Origin: Mycoplasma anserisalpingitidis | GTDB lineage: Bacteria > Bacillota_I > Bacilli_A > Mycoplasmatales > Metamycoplasmataceae | Direction of reading: 5' to 3' | Assembly: GCF_007858495.1 (NCBI RefSeq) | Contig: NZ_CP041663.1 | Span: 124,001 to 188,000, forward strand | Length of the DNA stretch: 64,000 nucleotides | Shown: in pieces, positions 32,201-46,400 of the stretch | How positions within the stretch are numbered: the stretch's first letter is position 1 | Layout: every line of letters begins with the position of its first letter | Position numbers and translations under genes: made by a program | The notes under the pieces: generated by a model | The model's database searches: none | What the model was told of the DNA's origin: nothing | What the model saw: only the letters and a program-made list of their open reading frames with translations

Positions 32201-34510
32201 AACTCAGTAAAAACTTGAGTGTCAAATGAATTATCAGACGTTATGGAATTAAGTGAAAAATTCCAAATGAGTTCAACTCGTAATGGTGCGGATGTGTCTA
32301 GTGAAGTATATAATGCTCTTACAAGTGCGATAAATAGTAGTAAAAGCGTTGACACAACTGATACTAAAAACTATCGTGATAAAGTTAACTATAAAGAGCT
32401 ACTTGAATCAGATTATAAAGATAAATATAAATTACTTCACGATGCTAGAAATCAATTTATTTCAGAGTTAAAATTAGGATTTAATAAATATCTTAATTTA
32501 AACAATAATACTGATACAAGCAAAAAAGGATTATTTGTAATATTTGATGAAGCACTAAAAGGTTATATCAATAATGATAATAAAGATAATTTATTAGAAA
32601 ATGCTAAATTTGATAAAACAATTGATACTTACAAAAATAGTTTTGCTACTACTTTAACTGAATTAACTTCTGAAATAACTGAAATGACTAAAGCGGATTT
32701 AACAGATCCAACAAAACTATCTGAATATGGTACAAAACTTACAAACTTTAGAAATTCATTCAATACATTACTTAATCAAATGTATCAAGATGGTATAAAT
32801 TACATCAGTCCTACATTTAGAGGTAATATTGATGAAATTATCTCTGAAGTATCAATTAATACTAATGATTCTTCATTTGATGAAATTAAAAATAGTTATA
32901 AAACTGAAGTAGATAACCTAAATGGGGTTTTAACTAGTGTAAAACAAAGAATCGATTCTAATTCGGTTGATATTGACTTGTATGTAAACAGTTTTATCGA
33001 CATTTTCTCTAAGATTGATAACCTTTATAAATGAGTTAATGTCGAAAGTAATGAAGTTAAATTGTTTAACTACATTATTAAAGATGACAAATTTAATAAT
33101 ATTCAAACTAATAATCAAACTAGACGCGCAGACTTTATTAATGCACTTATGTCATTCGTCCCTGCTGATGCAACTTCGATGGAATTCATTGACATTACAA
33201 CAAGTAAAACTTTATTAAATTTCTTTGATAAATTTGCCTTTACTGACATTGATTTAGACACAATTCTAAATAAAGATAATGTACGGGTAAGAATTGTTAA
33301 ACAAGATGATAAATCTTGATATGTTAAATTACCAAGCGCTAATTCATCAAAACAAATTTTAGGTTTAAGAGTTGAATACTTATATACACCTAATAACTTA
33401 AAAAACTTTGTTAATAAAGATGAAGTTAAATTAGTAAAAGACTTACAAATTAGCTTTGATACAACAAATATTGCTCAAATTCAATCTGGTTCATCAGCAG
33501 TATTTGTTCAATCTGTTGTTAAAAATGGCAAAACAGTAGATGTATTTGGTCCTGAAGCTAAAGTTGAACTTATTGATTTAGAAAGAAGTGGATTATTAGA
33601 TAATAATGATACTGAAGATGTTATTTTAAATAACATTTATGAATCATTCAAATCAACTGTTTTAGGTACTGAACAAAAAGTTATAATTAAAGCTAGTGAT
33701 AGAGAAAGAAATACTTCAACTCCTATGTCTGAAAATATCAAAAATGGAGTATTTGACTTTAGTTTAAATAACCAATCATTCTTTGTTGTTGATAAATATA
33801 TTTCAATTAGTTCAAAAAATAATGATGCATATGTAGTATTATTTAGTGATGATAGTACAAAAACTATAAATCTTATGACTATAACTCCTGCTACAGCAAA
33901 TAACGCTGCAAGACAAGAAAGTTCATTTGGTAAAAAACGTGGTTATAGATGATATAAAGAAAAATATGGTAAAGTATTGAATGCTAAAAATAGTGCGGCT
34001 ATTCTAGAAGAAACTATGCCTTTTGCTATAGTTAATTTAGCTAAATTTAAATTATCTATTGATACTGTAAACAGTGAGAAAAAAGCTATGATATACTTAG
34101 ACTACTATGAATCTTCACTATTTGCTAAACATTATAAATTAAATGATACTAAATACACTAATACATCAAAAACAACAGACAGAATAGTTTGAAGTGCTAA
34201 TGATTTTGTTGATTATCTTTCAAATAATTTAAATTTAATTTACAACGAAGATAAGAAAATTTTAGAGTCTTCATATGACTATGTAGCTAAGAAAGAAAGA
34301 GATTGAACTACCGAACCTAAGTTTACCGACAAAGTAGTTATCTTAGATATCGATGAAACAATTGATGCTGGTCAAAATGATAAAGACTTCAACTACCGTA
34401 ATGGGTTCTTATATATTAAAGACGGTGCTAAAAACTGAACTAACAGAATGCAACAAGCTTTTGTTTACAATACTGGTATTATTAACTTCTATTTCAAATT
34501 AAGAAAATAA
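26219..34510 (+). CDS. Giant coiled-coil surface protein B1
   Basis: 2,763-aa protein, intact across many TGA (Trp) codons to TAA. The N-terminal anchor is KIILNTTLGVAFGVAAGTLG followed by LNIGLHTK, with no Cys. A long helical body includes NYPDDGVDANNSRGEGG and the segment IKAKILDPNISDAERDNLIA, related to the A-type segment IKSKLDNPNITEAEKSKLN. The final part carries YTPNNLKNF, an acidic strand-rich region (VVILDIDETIDAG) and ends GIINFYFKLRK. It is a full-length paralog of B2 (43402-51756), which shares YTPNNL and the ending IENFKINFRK. It is co-transcribed with A1 and followed by a strong terminator. Function unknown; an A-B complex at the cell surface is plausible from the repeated pairing. 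Confidence 0.85.
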
Positions 34511-34518
34511 TGCAACAA

Positions 34519-34548
34519 AATAACACAAGAAATTGTGTTATTTTTTTG
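34519..34548 (+). terminator. Rho-independent terminator of the A1-B1 operon
   Basis: AATAACACAA (34519-34528) pairs perfectly with TTGTGTTATT (34533-34542) around a GAAA tetraloop, followed by T. It starts 9 bp after the B1 stop codon. Confidence 0.85.
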
Positions 34549-34704
34549 TTTTAGAATTTGTTTTGGATTGGTGGAAATATTTAAATCCTAATTTTGCTCA
34601 AAGCTAAAATTTTATTAACAAAAAGTTTAAATAAATGCCTAATCTATATGTCTACACAAGCATTTCATTTTTTTGAAAAACATCATTTTAAACAAAAATA
34701 TTGC

Positions 34705-34721
34705 TTTTTTTTTTTTTTTTT
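34705..34721 (+). repeat. Homopolymer tract T17 upstream of A2
   Basis: Seventeen consecutive T, the same length as upstream of A1, ending 140 bp before the A2 start. The preceding TTTTGAAA and following GATT and AGCTTATTT are shared with the A1 region. Confidence 0.7.
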
Positions 34722-34805
34722 GATTGTCGCAAAAGCAATTTTTTAGCTTATTTCAAAGTAGTTTTGGTGTCAAAGCTCTGAAAAAAGCCTAATTTTTTAA
34801 TCTTG

Positions 34806-34811
34806 TATAAT
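34806..34811 (+). promoter_or_regulatory. -10 box of giant gene A2
   Basis: TTGTATAAT forms a TATAAT with a TG directly before it, 51 bp upstream of the A2 start. No consensus -35 is seen at 17 bp, so an extended -10 or an activator may be used. Confidence 0.5.
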
Positions 34812-34861
34812 ATTTAAAATAAATTGCATATATAATATGCGATATTTCGGAGGTGAAAAAA

Positions 34862-37800
34862 ATGGCTATTGAAAAGTTAAGGAAAAATAAAAAAATTATA
34901 GCTATTAGTTCTATTTCAGCAGCATCAGCTGCAGCCTTAGGACTTGGTACTTTTACTCTTTTGCTCAATCAAAATGAAAAACAAAAACAAGTTGAAAGAT
35001 ATGAAAGTCCATATGAAGTATTAAAAAGAAAGAAAAATGAGATTTTAGAATATATTAGCTCTAATGGTATTGAAAATACATCTAAAACTTTAATTGATCT
35101 GCTTAATCAATGTGAAAAATTATCTTCAAGTCAGTCAACCACTATTGACGAAGTTATTTCATTAGTAAATAAAATTGATTATGAATTAATGTTTGAGAAT
35201 ATAAAGTCAGATATTAGAAAAGAAAATGATATTACTGAATCAATAAATAAACTCAAAGATATGTTTAATGAAAAATATATCAAGGAATCCACTGATAAAT
35301 TAATAGATCAATATAAAAACAGAATTAATTCAGCTTCAAGCATTGAAGATAAAAATAAATTAGTTGATGAACTTAAGGATTTATTAAAGGATCCATATAA
35401 GAATCAAAAAGTAATTACTGAAAAATTACAAAAAGCAATGATTCAAGCTGATAATTTATTAAATAACAATGACATTAAGATTTCTGATGATTTAAGAGAG
35501 CAAATTAAAACACTACTAGACAGAATTGATTCAACTAAGAATATGGATGCTAATACTTTAGATATTTTGGCTGATAGATTACTGGAATTACTTGATAAAG
35601 CTAAAAAAGATAATGATTCTAAAAAATTAGATCAAATTAAATTTGAAAATAGAGTTAATGAATCTCTTAAAAATTTAGAGAATCAAGAATTAGATCCTAC
35701 TGAAAAAGAGAAAATTAAACAAGAAATTAATGATTTATTAAATGCTTCTAAAAAAGAACCTAATAAAGATAATTTCTTCTTAAATTATGAAATTCTTAAC
35801 AAAAATCTTGATGATTTAATTAGTGAATCAACCAATTTTGACAAAAGTGTTGATGAATTGAATGAAATATTCAGCTCATTATTAAATTCAGACTTAAATT
35901 TTAGAGAAAATGAAGTTAAAGAAAAACATGCTTATTCTAGAATGATTAATAAATTAAATGAATCAACTAATAGACAAGATAAAAATTCTTTACTTCAAGC
36001 AATCAAAGACATTAAACAAAATCAAAATTACATCCTTAGTTTAAGAAGTGAATTTGATAGTACTGAAAAATTTACAAATGATTTAATTGAATCAAAATTA
36101 CTTGATTCATCTTTTAGTGATATCTTAAAAAATCTTTTACAAAACAATAATATAGAAAATTTAGACGAAAAAGAAGTAAATCAAGTAGTTGAATCAGATC
36201 ATAAAGAACTTTCTAATTTCTTAGCTACTGTTAAAAATGAAATTTCATTAAATAATGAAATAGTTAGACAGTTAAATGAGTTAAGTGATCTTAAATATAA
36301 AAACAAAACACTAAGCTCTAAGAAAATTGATGATTTATACAATGAATTTGATAAGTTAAAAAATAAAGTTGCTACTGATAAAAATTTATACAATGATAAA
36401 AGCGATAAGTTTAATGAGCTTAGTGAGCAACTAAGAAACTTACATAAAGAGGAATTAGCTAATTTAATTGATAAAACAAATTCTTTCTTAGATAAAGAAT
36501 ATATTTCTGAATCACTTAAAGATAAAATTAAACAAGCTGTTTTAGTTTCAAAGCCATTCAGTAAAGAAGAATCTCCGGCTACAATAGACCAAATCAAACC
36601 TAAAGAAGATTTACTTAGACAATTACTTAAAGAATCTCAAAGACAAGAGAATCATTATATCTTTAATAACAAAGTGGATAATTCTCTTGACAATGCTCTT
36701 AATAATTCGAATTTAAATAATTCAACCTCTCAAAATGCTGATAAATATAAAGATAAAATTAACAAATATTTTGAAAATGCAAAAAATGAAATAGATAAAA
36801 TAAATAATAATGATAATTCTGAAAATGCTGATAAGTTAGTTCAAATAGACAAAATTATTGAAAAATTACAAAAAGCTGAAGAAAATGTAAAAAGTCTAGA
36901 TGATTATGTTAATTTTGTCGACATGGTAAATGAAGAAATCGAAAAGATTCAAGACCCAGCCCTAAAACAAGCTCTTAAAGATAAAATCAATAAACTTAAA
37001 GATATTATTGATGAAAACTATAATGAATTGGATGATTTAGAAAGTGTATCAATAAGTGATATGAAGAAAAAACTTCAAGATGCACTTAATGAATTCCAAG
37101 ATCTTAAAGAAGTGATTTTAACTAACAGATTATATGAAGATACTCTACAAAAAATTTCATATACATTCATTAACGATAAAGATGGTAGAGAAGACACTCC
37201 TATGGAATCTGCATTAAAAAATTCTTTAATGGAATTAAAGGATAAACTTTTAACACTTGAAAAAGATTCTTTAGAATACAATAAAACAGTTTCTGACATC
37301 ATTGATTTACGTGATAATATTGAAAATGCTAGAGAATTGGAATACAGAAATAATCAACTTAAAAATAATTTAGACAATATTCCTTACTATGATTTTGGTG
37401 ATTATAAACCTACTTCTGTTATTTCTGATGCTGAAAATACATATTCAAGCACAAAATCATACATAGATAATTTAAAAAATAATCCTTCAGTTTTCTATGA
37501 AAATATCCAAGAAATCAAGGATAGAACGGATACAGTAGTTCAAAAAAATGAAAATTTAAATCGTGAAGTAGCACAAGCTTCATTAAGAAATACTGTTAAT
37601 AAATTAGAGAAAAACAAAACTACTTTAACTGGTGAAGTTTTTGATAAAGTAAATGAATCTATTCAAAATTTAATCAATAATTCAAATCCTTATTTAGATA
37701 AATACACATCAAGAAATAGTCAGGAAATCAATGACTATAATTTTGGTATATCAACTAATGTTGAGTTAGCACAAGTATTAAGAGAAGCTCAAGAACAATT

Positions 37801-40800
37801 AAAATCTCTTCAAGATAAGAAAAAAGATTTTATTGCTGAACAATTAGAAGCTAAAATTCTAAATAACTTAATTAACTCAAGTGACAGTTTTGATACTATT
37901 CAAAAGAAAATTAATAATTTACGTGATGAAGTTTCACTTATTAAAGACAAATTGAACTTAGAAGCAAAACTTGAGGAACTTAAAAACGTCTTCCCTACTA
38001 AAGAAGATTCAGAATATAGAAAAATTTATGATGAAGCAATTACTGACTTTAGTAAAAAGTACAATGACTATTTTGAACAATACAAAAGTGTAACTGATAA
38101 TAGTAGCAACATTAGAAGTATTGAATTTGATGTTATTAAAGCTATAGAAGATGCTAAAAGACAGAAAGAAAATCTTGATGAATCTTGAGATTCATTAGTT
38201 GAAAAAATTAAAAAAGAATTTGCTAATAAGGAACTTTTAAGTTCAGATATTGATAATTTCAACGATGCAAATATTGAGACATTAAAAAATGAATTCAATA
38301 ATGTTATTAGTAATGTGAATTATCCAACTTCTGAATTTGGTGACCTAGTTGAAATTAGAGATCAAATTGATTATACATTTAATAAAGATAAATTCAACAC
38401 TCAAGTTAATTCAGACTTAAAAACTCTTGAATCTATAAGTAAGACAGATCCTAAGGCACTACCAACTTTTAATGATATAAAAAACACCATTGATAGATTA
38501 AAAGAACAAGTTAATAATTTACAATTGCCTAATTTTGATGATTTCTGTTCAAAAACCGAAGAATTTTGTAATAATGCTGAATATAAAAAACAAATTCGTG
38601 AAGCTAATGCTAAATTAGTTGAATTTACTGATATTGCTAAGGATATTCAACCTTATACCGAAATAGTAAAAGAGTTACTTGACAGAATTGAAGTATTAGA
38701 TAAAAATGCTAATTCAGGAATTAAATCTGATTCACTTAAACAAGCTCTTGAAAATAATAAAATCTTCGAGCTTGATAATTTACTTAAAGACAGTGAAGGA
38801 AATCCAATTCAAGTTTTAGATTCAATCACAAATACCTTAAGAGATAAAACTTTCAGCGATTTAACTAAATCTAAAATTATTAATGATATTAGAATCAAAC
38901 GTGAAGCATTATCCAAAGCTTTAGAAGATTCTAAATCATTCCAAGACAGAAAAATCGACTTACTTGAAAAATTAAAACAATTCAAAACTGTCGAAAATGA
39001 TGAACTTAAGGGTAATGCAACTAAACATGATCCAAGTTTTGGACCAATATTTAATGCTACACTTGATAAATTAAAAGAAAAAATCACAGCTGTTCAATTA
39101 GAGTATAACAGTGACGGAACAGAAAATACTTCAGACTTAGAGGTTAAAAAAGCTGAACTTAATAAATTATCATCTGAATTAACTAGACTTAAAGATGCTT
39201 CACAAAAATTGAATGAAGCTTCAAGATCTGTTAAAAATGCTCAAGAAGCTATTACTAAAGTTAATACTTCTTCTGAAATTCAAAATAAACTTAAAGGTGT
39301 ATTAGAAAGCTTAATTACAGATCAACAAAATCGCTACAATTACGATGGTGTAAGCTATGTTGTTGGAGGTAAAGAACAAAATCCATTTGATAGCGAAACT
39401 ATCTCAAATAATATAGCTAAAATAAATGATTTAATTGATGTATTAAGTAAAATTCAAGAATTTGACACTAAATATACTAAACTTACTACAGAAAAACTTA
39501 CTGATGCTAACTTTACACTTTCAACTGTTTTAACAACGAATGAATCATTGAATTCAACAAATGCAAATAGCAATATAAAAGAATATTTAAACAATATCAA
39601 GAAGGAAATGGATACTGAAGTTAATGTTGATCCTTCTACTGGTACAATCAACTCATCTAAAGTATTTGATTTAACACACAAATTAAGTTCTTTAGAATTA
39701 TTGGTTGATGAAATTATTGCAAAAATTGAAAAATATAATGAAATAAAAACTCTAAGTGAAGGTAATTCACTTGAACAACGCGAAAGAGATATGCATCTTT
39801 GAAGTGCTAAATATCTTGGTGATTCAATTGTGCGTGCAGCAACAATTACTAATGAAACTAAAACTTATGAAAAAGTAACCTTGGATGATCTTAAAACCGC
39901 TAGATTTACCTTAATAAGCAATTATAGTATGAAAGAAAGAGTTTACCAAGAAAGAAAAGAAAAACTTAACTTACTTAAAACTCAACTTAATGATATTAAG
40001 ACAACACTTAATGATCCAATTTATTCAGAAGTTAAAAATGATCATAAAGGTTTATTAACTTTATTAAATGAACAATATGAAGTTTATTTAAATAATATTG
40101 CTTATGCAGGTGACTTAAAATCAGAAAATAATATTTCAACTTACACTTTTGAACAAATTGTTTCTGAACAAGTTAATTCATTACTTGAAAACTTCCTAAA
40201 TATTGGTAAAGATGCTACAGCTATTTATGATCAACTTGATAGATATAAGAGTAGTGCTGATTTAATTAATTCTCTTGAAGCAACTGATTCAAAATTTAGT
40301 AAATTACTTGAACAAAAATTCCAATCAGTTGAGCAAATTAAATGATTTACAGACAGAACTAAAGAATTGATTAATGAAAACAAAAACCTTTGAGTAGTAA
40401 ATACAGATGCAGGTAAATTGAATATTAAACGTCAAGAATTAGCCAACTTTATTCTAAGAATGGATTTATTATTCTCATATTCAGTAGCACGTGAAAGACT
40501 TGAGTCTTATACAGATGATAAGTTAACTAGTGGAGAATTAGCACCATTAAAAGGTATTATTGAAAACTTAATTTTAGAACTTAAAGCCGATGAAGAACCT
40601 CACTCAGAAAAATACTATGAAAAACTTAAAGTTAAATATTTAACAGGTAATGGAGAATATTCGCTTTCAAGAGCTGAATTTAACTCGCTTAATTTACACA
40701 AAGCCATTGTTAAAGCTCAGGCAGAGTGAGATGAATATCAAAGATTTATTGGAGATGTAAATAATCATAGAAGCGAAACAGAAAAAATGGTTCAATTATA

Positions 40801-43402
40801 TAATGAACTTTCTAGGTTATTAGCTCAAGCTAAAGAAAATATTTCTAACCCAAGTGAAGTTTATCCATTCACAAGTGGTGCAACTACTAATAAACGTCAT
40901 GAAGAGATGAAAGAAAAACTTTTTGATTTAATCGACAACTCATTTGATGGTATTTTAGTTGAACTTAAAAATCAAAAATTCTCTGAATTAAAAGATCTAC
41001 TTAAAGAAGCTAATGATGTAAAGACATTCATGACTACTAATTATTCTAATGTTCAAAATTCACCTGAATTAGCTGATTACAGCGATGTTGCTATTACTGC
41101 TTTAGAAAATATCACTAAAAATAATTCAATTACTGAAATGAACAATGCTATTATTGCTGCTCAAGGCAAAATTAAAGAACAAAAAGATAAAATCATTAAA
41201 TATGAAATTGAGCAAACTAAAGCGACAAATGCTAAAGTTCAAAAATATATTGATTTATTTAACTCAGATCCTAAATATTCTCAAGTTACAAAAATTCCAA
41301 GTCAAACTCTTGTAAACTTAAAAGATAAAAATGATAAATTGACTTCAATTATTTCATCAAAACCTACAGAAGAGAACTATAAGAATTTCATAAGCTATAT
41401 TAATTCGGAAATTAAAAGATCATTTACCGAAGTTGAACAAGCCTACATTTCATTTAAGACTACGACAACATTTAACTTAAAAGACTCAAAAAATAGTTTT
41501 ACATTATTCAATACTGAAATTACAAATAGTTCAAATGTTTCAAGTATTATTTCATCTCTTACAAAATTAGGATTTAATAGTGACTTAGAATCTAAAATTA
41601 GAGAATTTACTGATAGTTTTAATACATTAACAACATTTGCAACAGATACTATCCTTGATGAAACTGATAATGTTGAAATTACATATAATGCTTACAAAGA
41701 ATATGCTGACAAAGTTTATGAAGTTCTAGGAAAATACCAAAACTTATTATTCAAAGAAACAAATAATATAAAAGATAAACTAGATACATACTTTGATGCA
41801 CGTAAAGATGTTAATAAATATCTTGAAACAATTCGTGCTAATGCTGATGATATTACTAACTTTGCTGAAATTATCAAATCTTACGATATTCAAATTTCTT
41901 CAGTAAAAGCAATCAAAGATATTTTTGAAAATAGTTTAACTGAAAACACTTCTGACACTATTACTGAACAAATTCATAATATTAAAAATGCTTATAATTC
42001 TTTAATTAAACTTACAGAATGAATCAAGAGTTCAACTAACCTTGAACAAGCGTTTAGTTACTTATATAAACCAAATGAAAATGATGCATCTAAATCTAAT
42101 TATTTATATATTCAAGCCCGTACAGACTTTGAAGATAGTGAGTTTATTTCTGAAAACTTCATAGCTGAAGTTAAAAGACAAACTGAAGAAACATTAACTT
42201 TAAATGGAAAAAGTTATAACGGAATCTTATTAAACTCTAATGATGCTTTATTAAATTACTTTAGTGAACATACGATTCTTAAAAACAATGAAAACAAAAA
42301 GATATTTAATGAAGATAATATTAAAGTTTACTTAATCAAACCAACTGGAAGTGCAAACTATTTTGAACAAGTGTTCCAAGCTAATCCAAGTTTTAAAAAC
42401 TTAAGATACAGTCTTGCTTATGTTTACACTAATCCTAACAAAAATGATCCAAGTAATGCATACAAAGATATTCCTGATATAGCATATGTTTTCAATAATA
42501 TTGAAACTCCATTTATGACACAAAAATATGCTAAATTTGGACTAGATAAATTTAAATATATATATGGTTGATCATTTGGTGACAAAGATTATGGTTATGG
42601 ACCTACAAACTGAAGTAATAGTGACTTTGAAAAAAGATATGTTTTTGACTATTCAAACGCTGGTTGAACTTCTTCAAATGCTTTAATCAATATACAAGAT
42701 GCTCTCACTCGTGGTTCAATTGAAATTATGAAAGAGACTAATAAACCTTACGTTCTTCATGATTGAGATGAAAGTGATGGTGAAAGTTTAAACACAGCAA
42801 AAGACTTAAAAATATCAGCAAAAATCAATGATAATATTTCAATTAATTCTAGAACTTTCTTCTCTTTAAGGGATTGAACATTCTATAGTTTCTATAACTT
42901 TGACAACTATGGTGATCATGCTTGATTCCCTAACTGTGTAGTAATTCCTATGTATAGTAAAGCTTCTAATGGCGGTCAAGCAATTGCATTCTTAGTAATT
43001 AGATTTGAATATGAACTTAGTTCAGGAAAAGATTCAACAAATAAATTCGCTACTGGATTTTATCTTAATCAATCAGTTTGAGAAGGTTGTTCAACATCTG
43101 TAGTTTATGCTAATGATATCAATGATCCAAAATATACAATTTTATCATCAGACTCACGTGAAGTCGCAAACAAAAAAATTACAGATTTTGCTAATGAAAT
43201 TATGTCTAAAAATAATACAAAATACTTCTACCCAGAAACTAGCGGTCAAATGAAGAAATTTATTTATGATACCTCTAAATTAACTTGAAAATTCAGCACT
43301 CAAGGTGATAGACCACTTGCGAGTCAAACCAGCTTAATGAATACTTATCTTAAACAATTTGACTTCAAACTTAGATTAAATGAAGAAAAAGGAGAAGAAT
43401 AA
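34862..43402 (+). CDS. Giant coiled-coil surface protein A2
   Basis: 2,846-aa protein, paralogous to A1 from end to end (for example A1 PNEDNYFLNYDLLNKKLDS and A2 PNKDNFFLNYEILNKNLDD; A1 WSYKFLGDSI and A2 WSAKYLGDSI). Anchor: KKIIAISSISAASAAALGLG followed by TFTLLL. The helical body is followed by a Trp- and aromatic-rich C-terminal domain with NAGWTSSNALIN, then FDNYGDHAWFPNCVVIPMY, the equivalents of the A1 motifs. ATG 34862 is chosen because GGAGG lies 8 bp upstream; a GTG at 34853 overlaps that ribosome-binding site. The stop overlaps the B2 start (TAATG), so A2 and B2 are translationally coupled. The family is not recognised. Confidence 0.85.
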
Positions 43403-46400
43403 TGTCTAATAACAAAAAATTAAAAGTAATTTCTACTTCAACAATTATCGCAGGTTCGCTAGCTTCAGTTCTTGGACTTAGTGTTGTTTCAGCATTACAC
43501 TCTAAAACTTCTTCATCTGAAACATCTATAAAAGTCATAATTAAAGATATTATTTTTAACATAGATAATTCAACAATTATCAAAAATAAAGATATTCTTA
43601 AACAATTTGAAGACTTATTAAACAAAATTGATGATAATAATTCAGACATTAACGATAATTTTGACTCAATTACAAACTCAAGTACAAACTTACTTGATGA
43701 TTTAATAAATAATTGACCTTCAAAATTATCTAAAGAACAAGCTGAACATTTAGGTAATATTTTAGAAAACTTATCTAGTTTTATCTCTGAAAACGATCTA
43801 AGAAATGAATTTAAGAATAAAACTACTTCATTAATTAAAAATATTGTTAATAATTCTCAAAGTGAGACTACTAGCGAAGAAGCTAAAAAAGATTTAATCG
43901 AGTTTAAAACCTTATTCTTAAGTCAAATAGAAAAACAAAAAATATTATTTGAACCATACATTAACTTTATTAACCAAATAATTGGTATCGAAGAAAATAA
44001 ACTTGAATTAAATCAAAATAACAAAATTTATTATGATTACAGAGATTTAATTCTTTCTAAAGAGTTAAACTTAAATACTCTAGAGACTCTTAAACAACAA
44101 ATTGCTATTTACAATACTTCAGAAAATAATTTAACTAAGTTTAATAAATTGAAAAATTCAATTGATTCTTTACTTGCTCAAAATAAAGAACTTGAAGAAA
44201 ATCCTAATTCTGAATTAGTTAGTGAAGTAGAAAAAGAACTAGAAAATAATGTTTCAATTGAAAAACTTGAACTAATTGAAAAATTATTACAAAATAACTT
44301 AACTAATTACAGTGATTTACGTAAAACCTTAGATCAAGTTAAAAGTTCTTTTAAAGATGTTATTAACTCAAATTCTTTAACTGTTCTTAAAGATAAATTT
44401 AACTCTATTGAAAATACTAATTTAGAAGATGTTGAAAAATTCTCGTCTATCGATGAAATAACTAAAGCTAAAAATAATTATCTTGATGATTTAGCAGTTT
44501 TTGAATACGCTGAAAAAATTCATTCAGAAATTAACCAATATTTAGATAAAGTTATAGCTAATTTAGATATTTCTAATTCTGATTATGAAAACTTAAAACA
44601 ATTAAATAAATTAGATAATTTCACAAAAATTAATAGTGTTGATGAACTTAAAGAATACACTGAAGAACTTGAAAAAACATTCAAAAGTATCAAATTCAAC
44701 ACTATTACAACAGATAAATTAACTGATCAATTACTTCAAGACTTAGAATTCTTTAATAATAATCCATTAAAAACTACTCAAAGTGAATTAAATAACGCTT
44801 TAATTTCAGAAAAATTAAATTCATTACAAAATTCAAGCGAATTTGATTCCTTAACTACTAATGTTTATGCAAAACTTCTTGAAGAACAACTAAGACAAAA
44901 TTCAAAAGCACTTTTATCTGAACTTGAAGAAAAAGCACTCGCTTCAAAAAATGAGTTAGATAAATATAATGATGCTACTTCAAAAGAATTGATAAAGTTC
45001 ATTGAAGAAATCATTGTAAATTCAGAAAAACTTAGCTCAGTTTACGCTCCATCTACAACAAGTCAAATTAAGGACTTTATTAATAATTTTAACTTTATTA
45101 ATGTTGTTGATGAGTTTGCTAAAGCTAATAGTGACACACTTATTCAAAATGATAAAGTAAGTAGTTATGCTGATCAAATTTTTCCATCTAATAAAGATAG
45201 AAAAGATCCATTTTACATTAATTCAAAAGCTGAATTAGAAAATATTAAAAATTATCTTGATTCACTAAAAAATCAGTTAGATAGTTTAAATGACCCTGAA
45301 AAAGCAAAACAAATTATTGATGATATTAAAAAAGCTCAAGAACATCAAAAAAATATTTTAGATAACCTCGAGAAAAGAAAAGTTGTTAAAGATTTAATCA
45401 AGGATTTTGACATTAACGAAAACTTAATGGATGATTTATTAGATGTAATTGATAAAATTTCACCTAAACTTGATCAACTTAAAAAAGAACTTGATGATTT
45501 AAATACTAAACTTCAAAATCCTAATTTAACTCCTGAAGAAACTAAAGATTTGATTAATAAAACTGAAGAAAAAATTAAAGAGCACCATGATTTAATTAAT
45601 GATGCAATAATTAATAATTCAATTGATAAAACTAAAGAATTTATTGATTCTAAATACCCTGATGATGGTAATAGAGACAATGACTCTGAAGTTGAAAAGT
45701 CTCTTAGAGATCAATTTGATAAAATCAAAGAAGAAATTAGAAGACCTAATCTTCCTAATAATGAAAGAGATAAATTAATTGATGAATTCGAAGAACTTAA
45801 AGCTACAACTAATTCAATTAAAAGTTTAGAAGATGCTAAAGCTAAATTAGAAGCTGCTATTAGCAATGCAAAAAGTTCTTCACATGATAAATTCACTGAT
45901 ATGCGTCTTGAATCAGGCGAAAGAACTCTTGAACAAATCAACGAATTATTAAAAGCATTCAATTCTCAAACTAAACCAACAATCAACCAAATTGATGATA
46001 TGGCTGATTTAGCACTAAAACAAGCCGATTTAATTGATTTAGCCCTTAAACAAGATAGAGTTATTTTAGCTAATAAGGAACTACAATCTAAAAAGTTAAA
46101 TACAGATAATAAAGATTATGAAGCTATAAAAGATGCTTACAATCAAATTTATGCTTACGCAAATGAAAAAGCTAAATCCGCTGACTTAGATGAAATTAAT
46201 AAAGCAGTTTCAAAACTTGAACAATTAAATAAATTAGCTCCATGATTAAATAAACTTTTTGAATTCTCTCAAGATATTAAACCTAATGAAGATGGTTCGA
46301 ATAAAGAATTCGAAGTTCTTTACAATCAAGCTGTAAAATTACTCGATAAAGTAAACTTAAACACTAATAAGAGTGATTCACAAATTGGAGAAACTATTGA

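Larger units (their letters stand above)
34511..34861 (+). promoter_or_regulatory. Intergenic region B1-A2 with terminator, T17 tract and promoter
   Basis: This 351-bp gap contains no gene. In order it holds the B1 terminator (34519-34548), TTTTGAAA (near 34672), the 17-T run (34705-34721), GATTGT, AGCTTATTT, the -10 box TATAAT (34806-34811, preceded by TG) and GGAGG (34849-34853) before A2. Confidence 0.65.
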
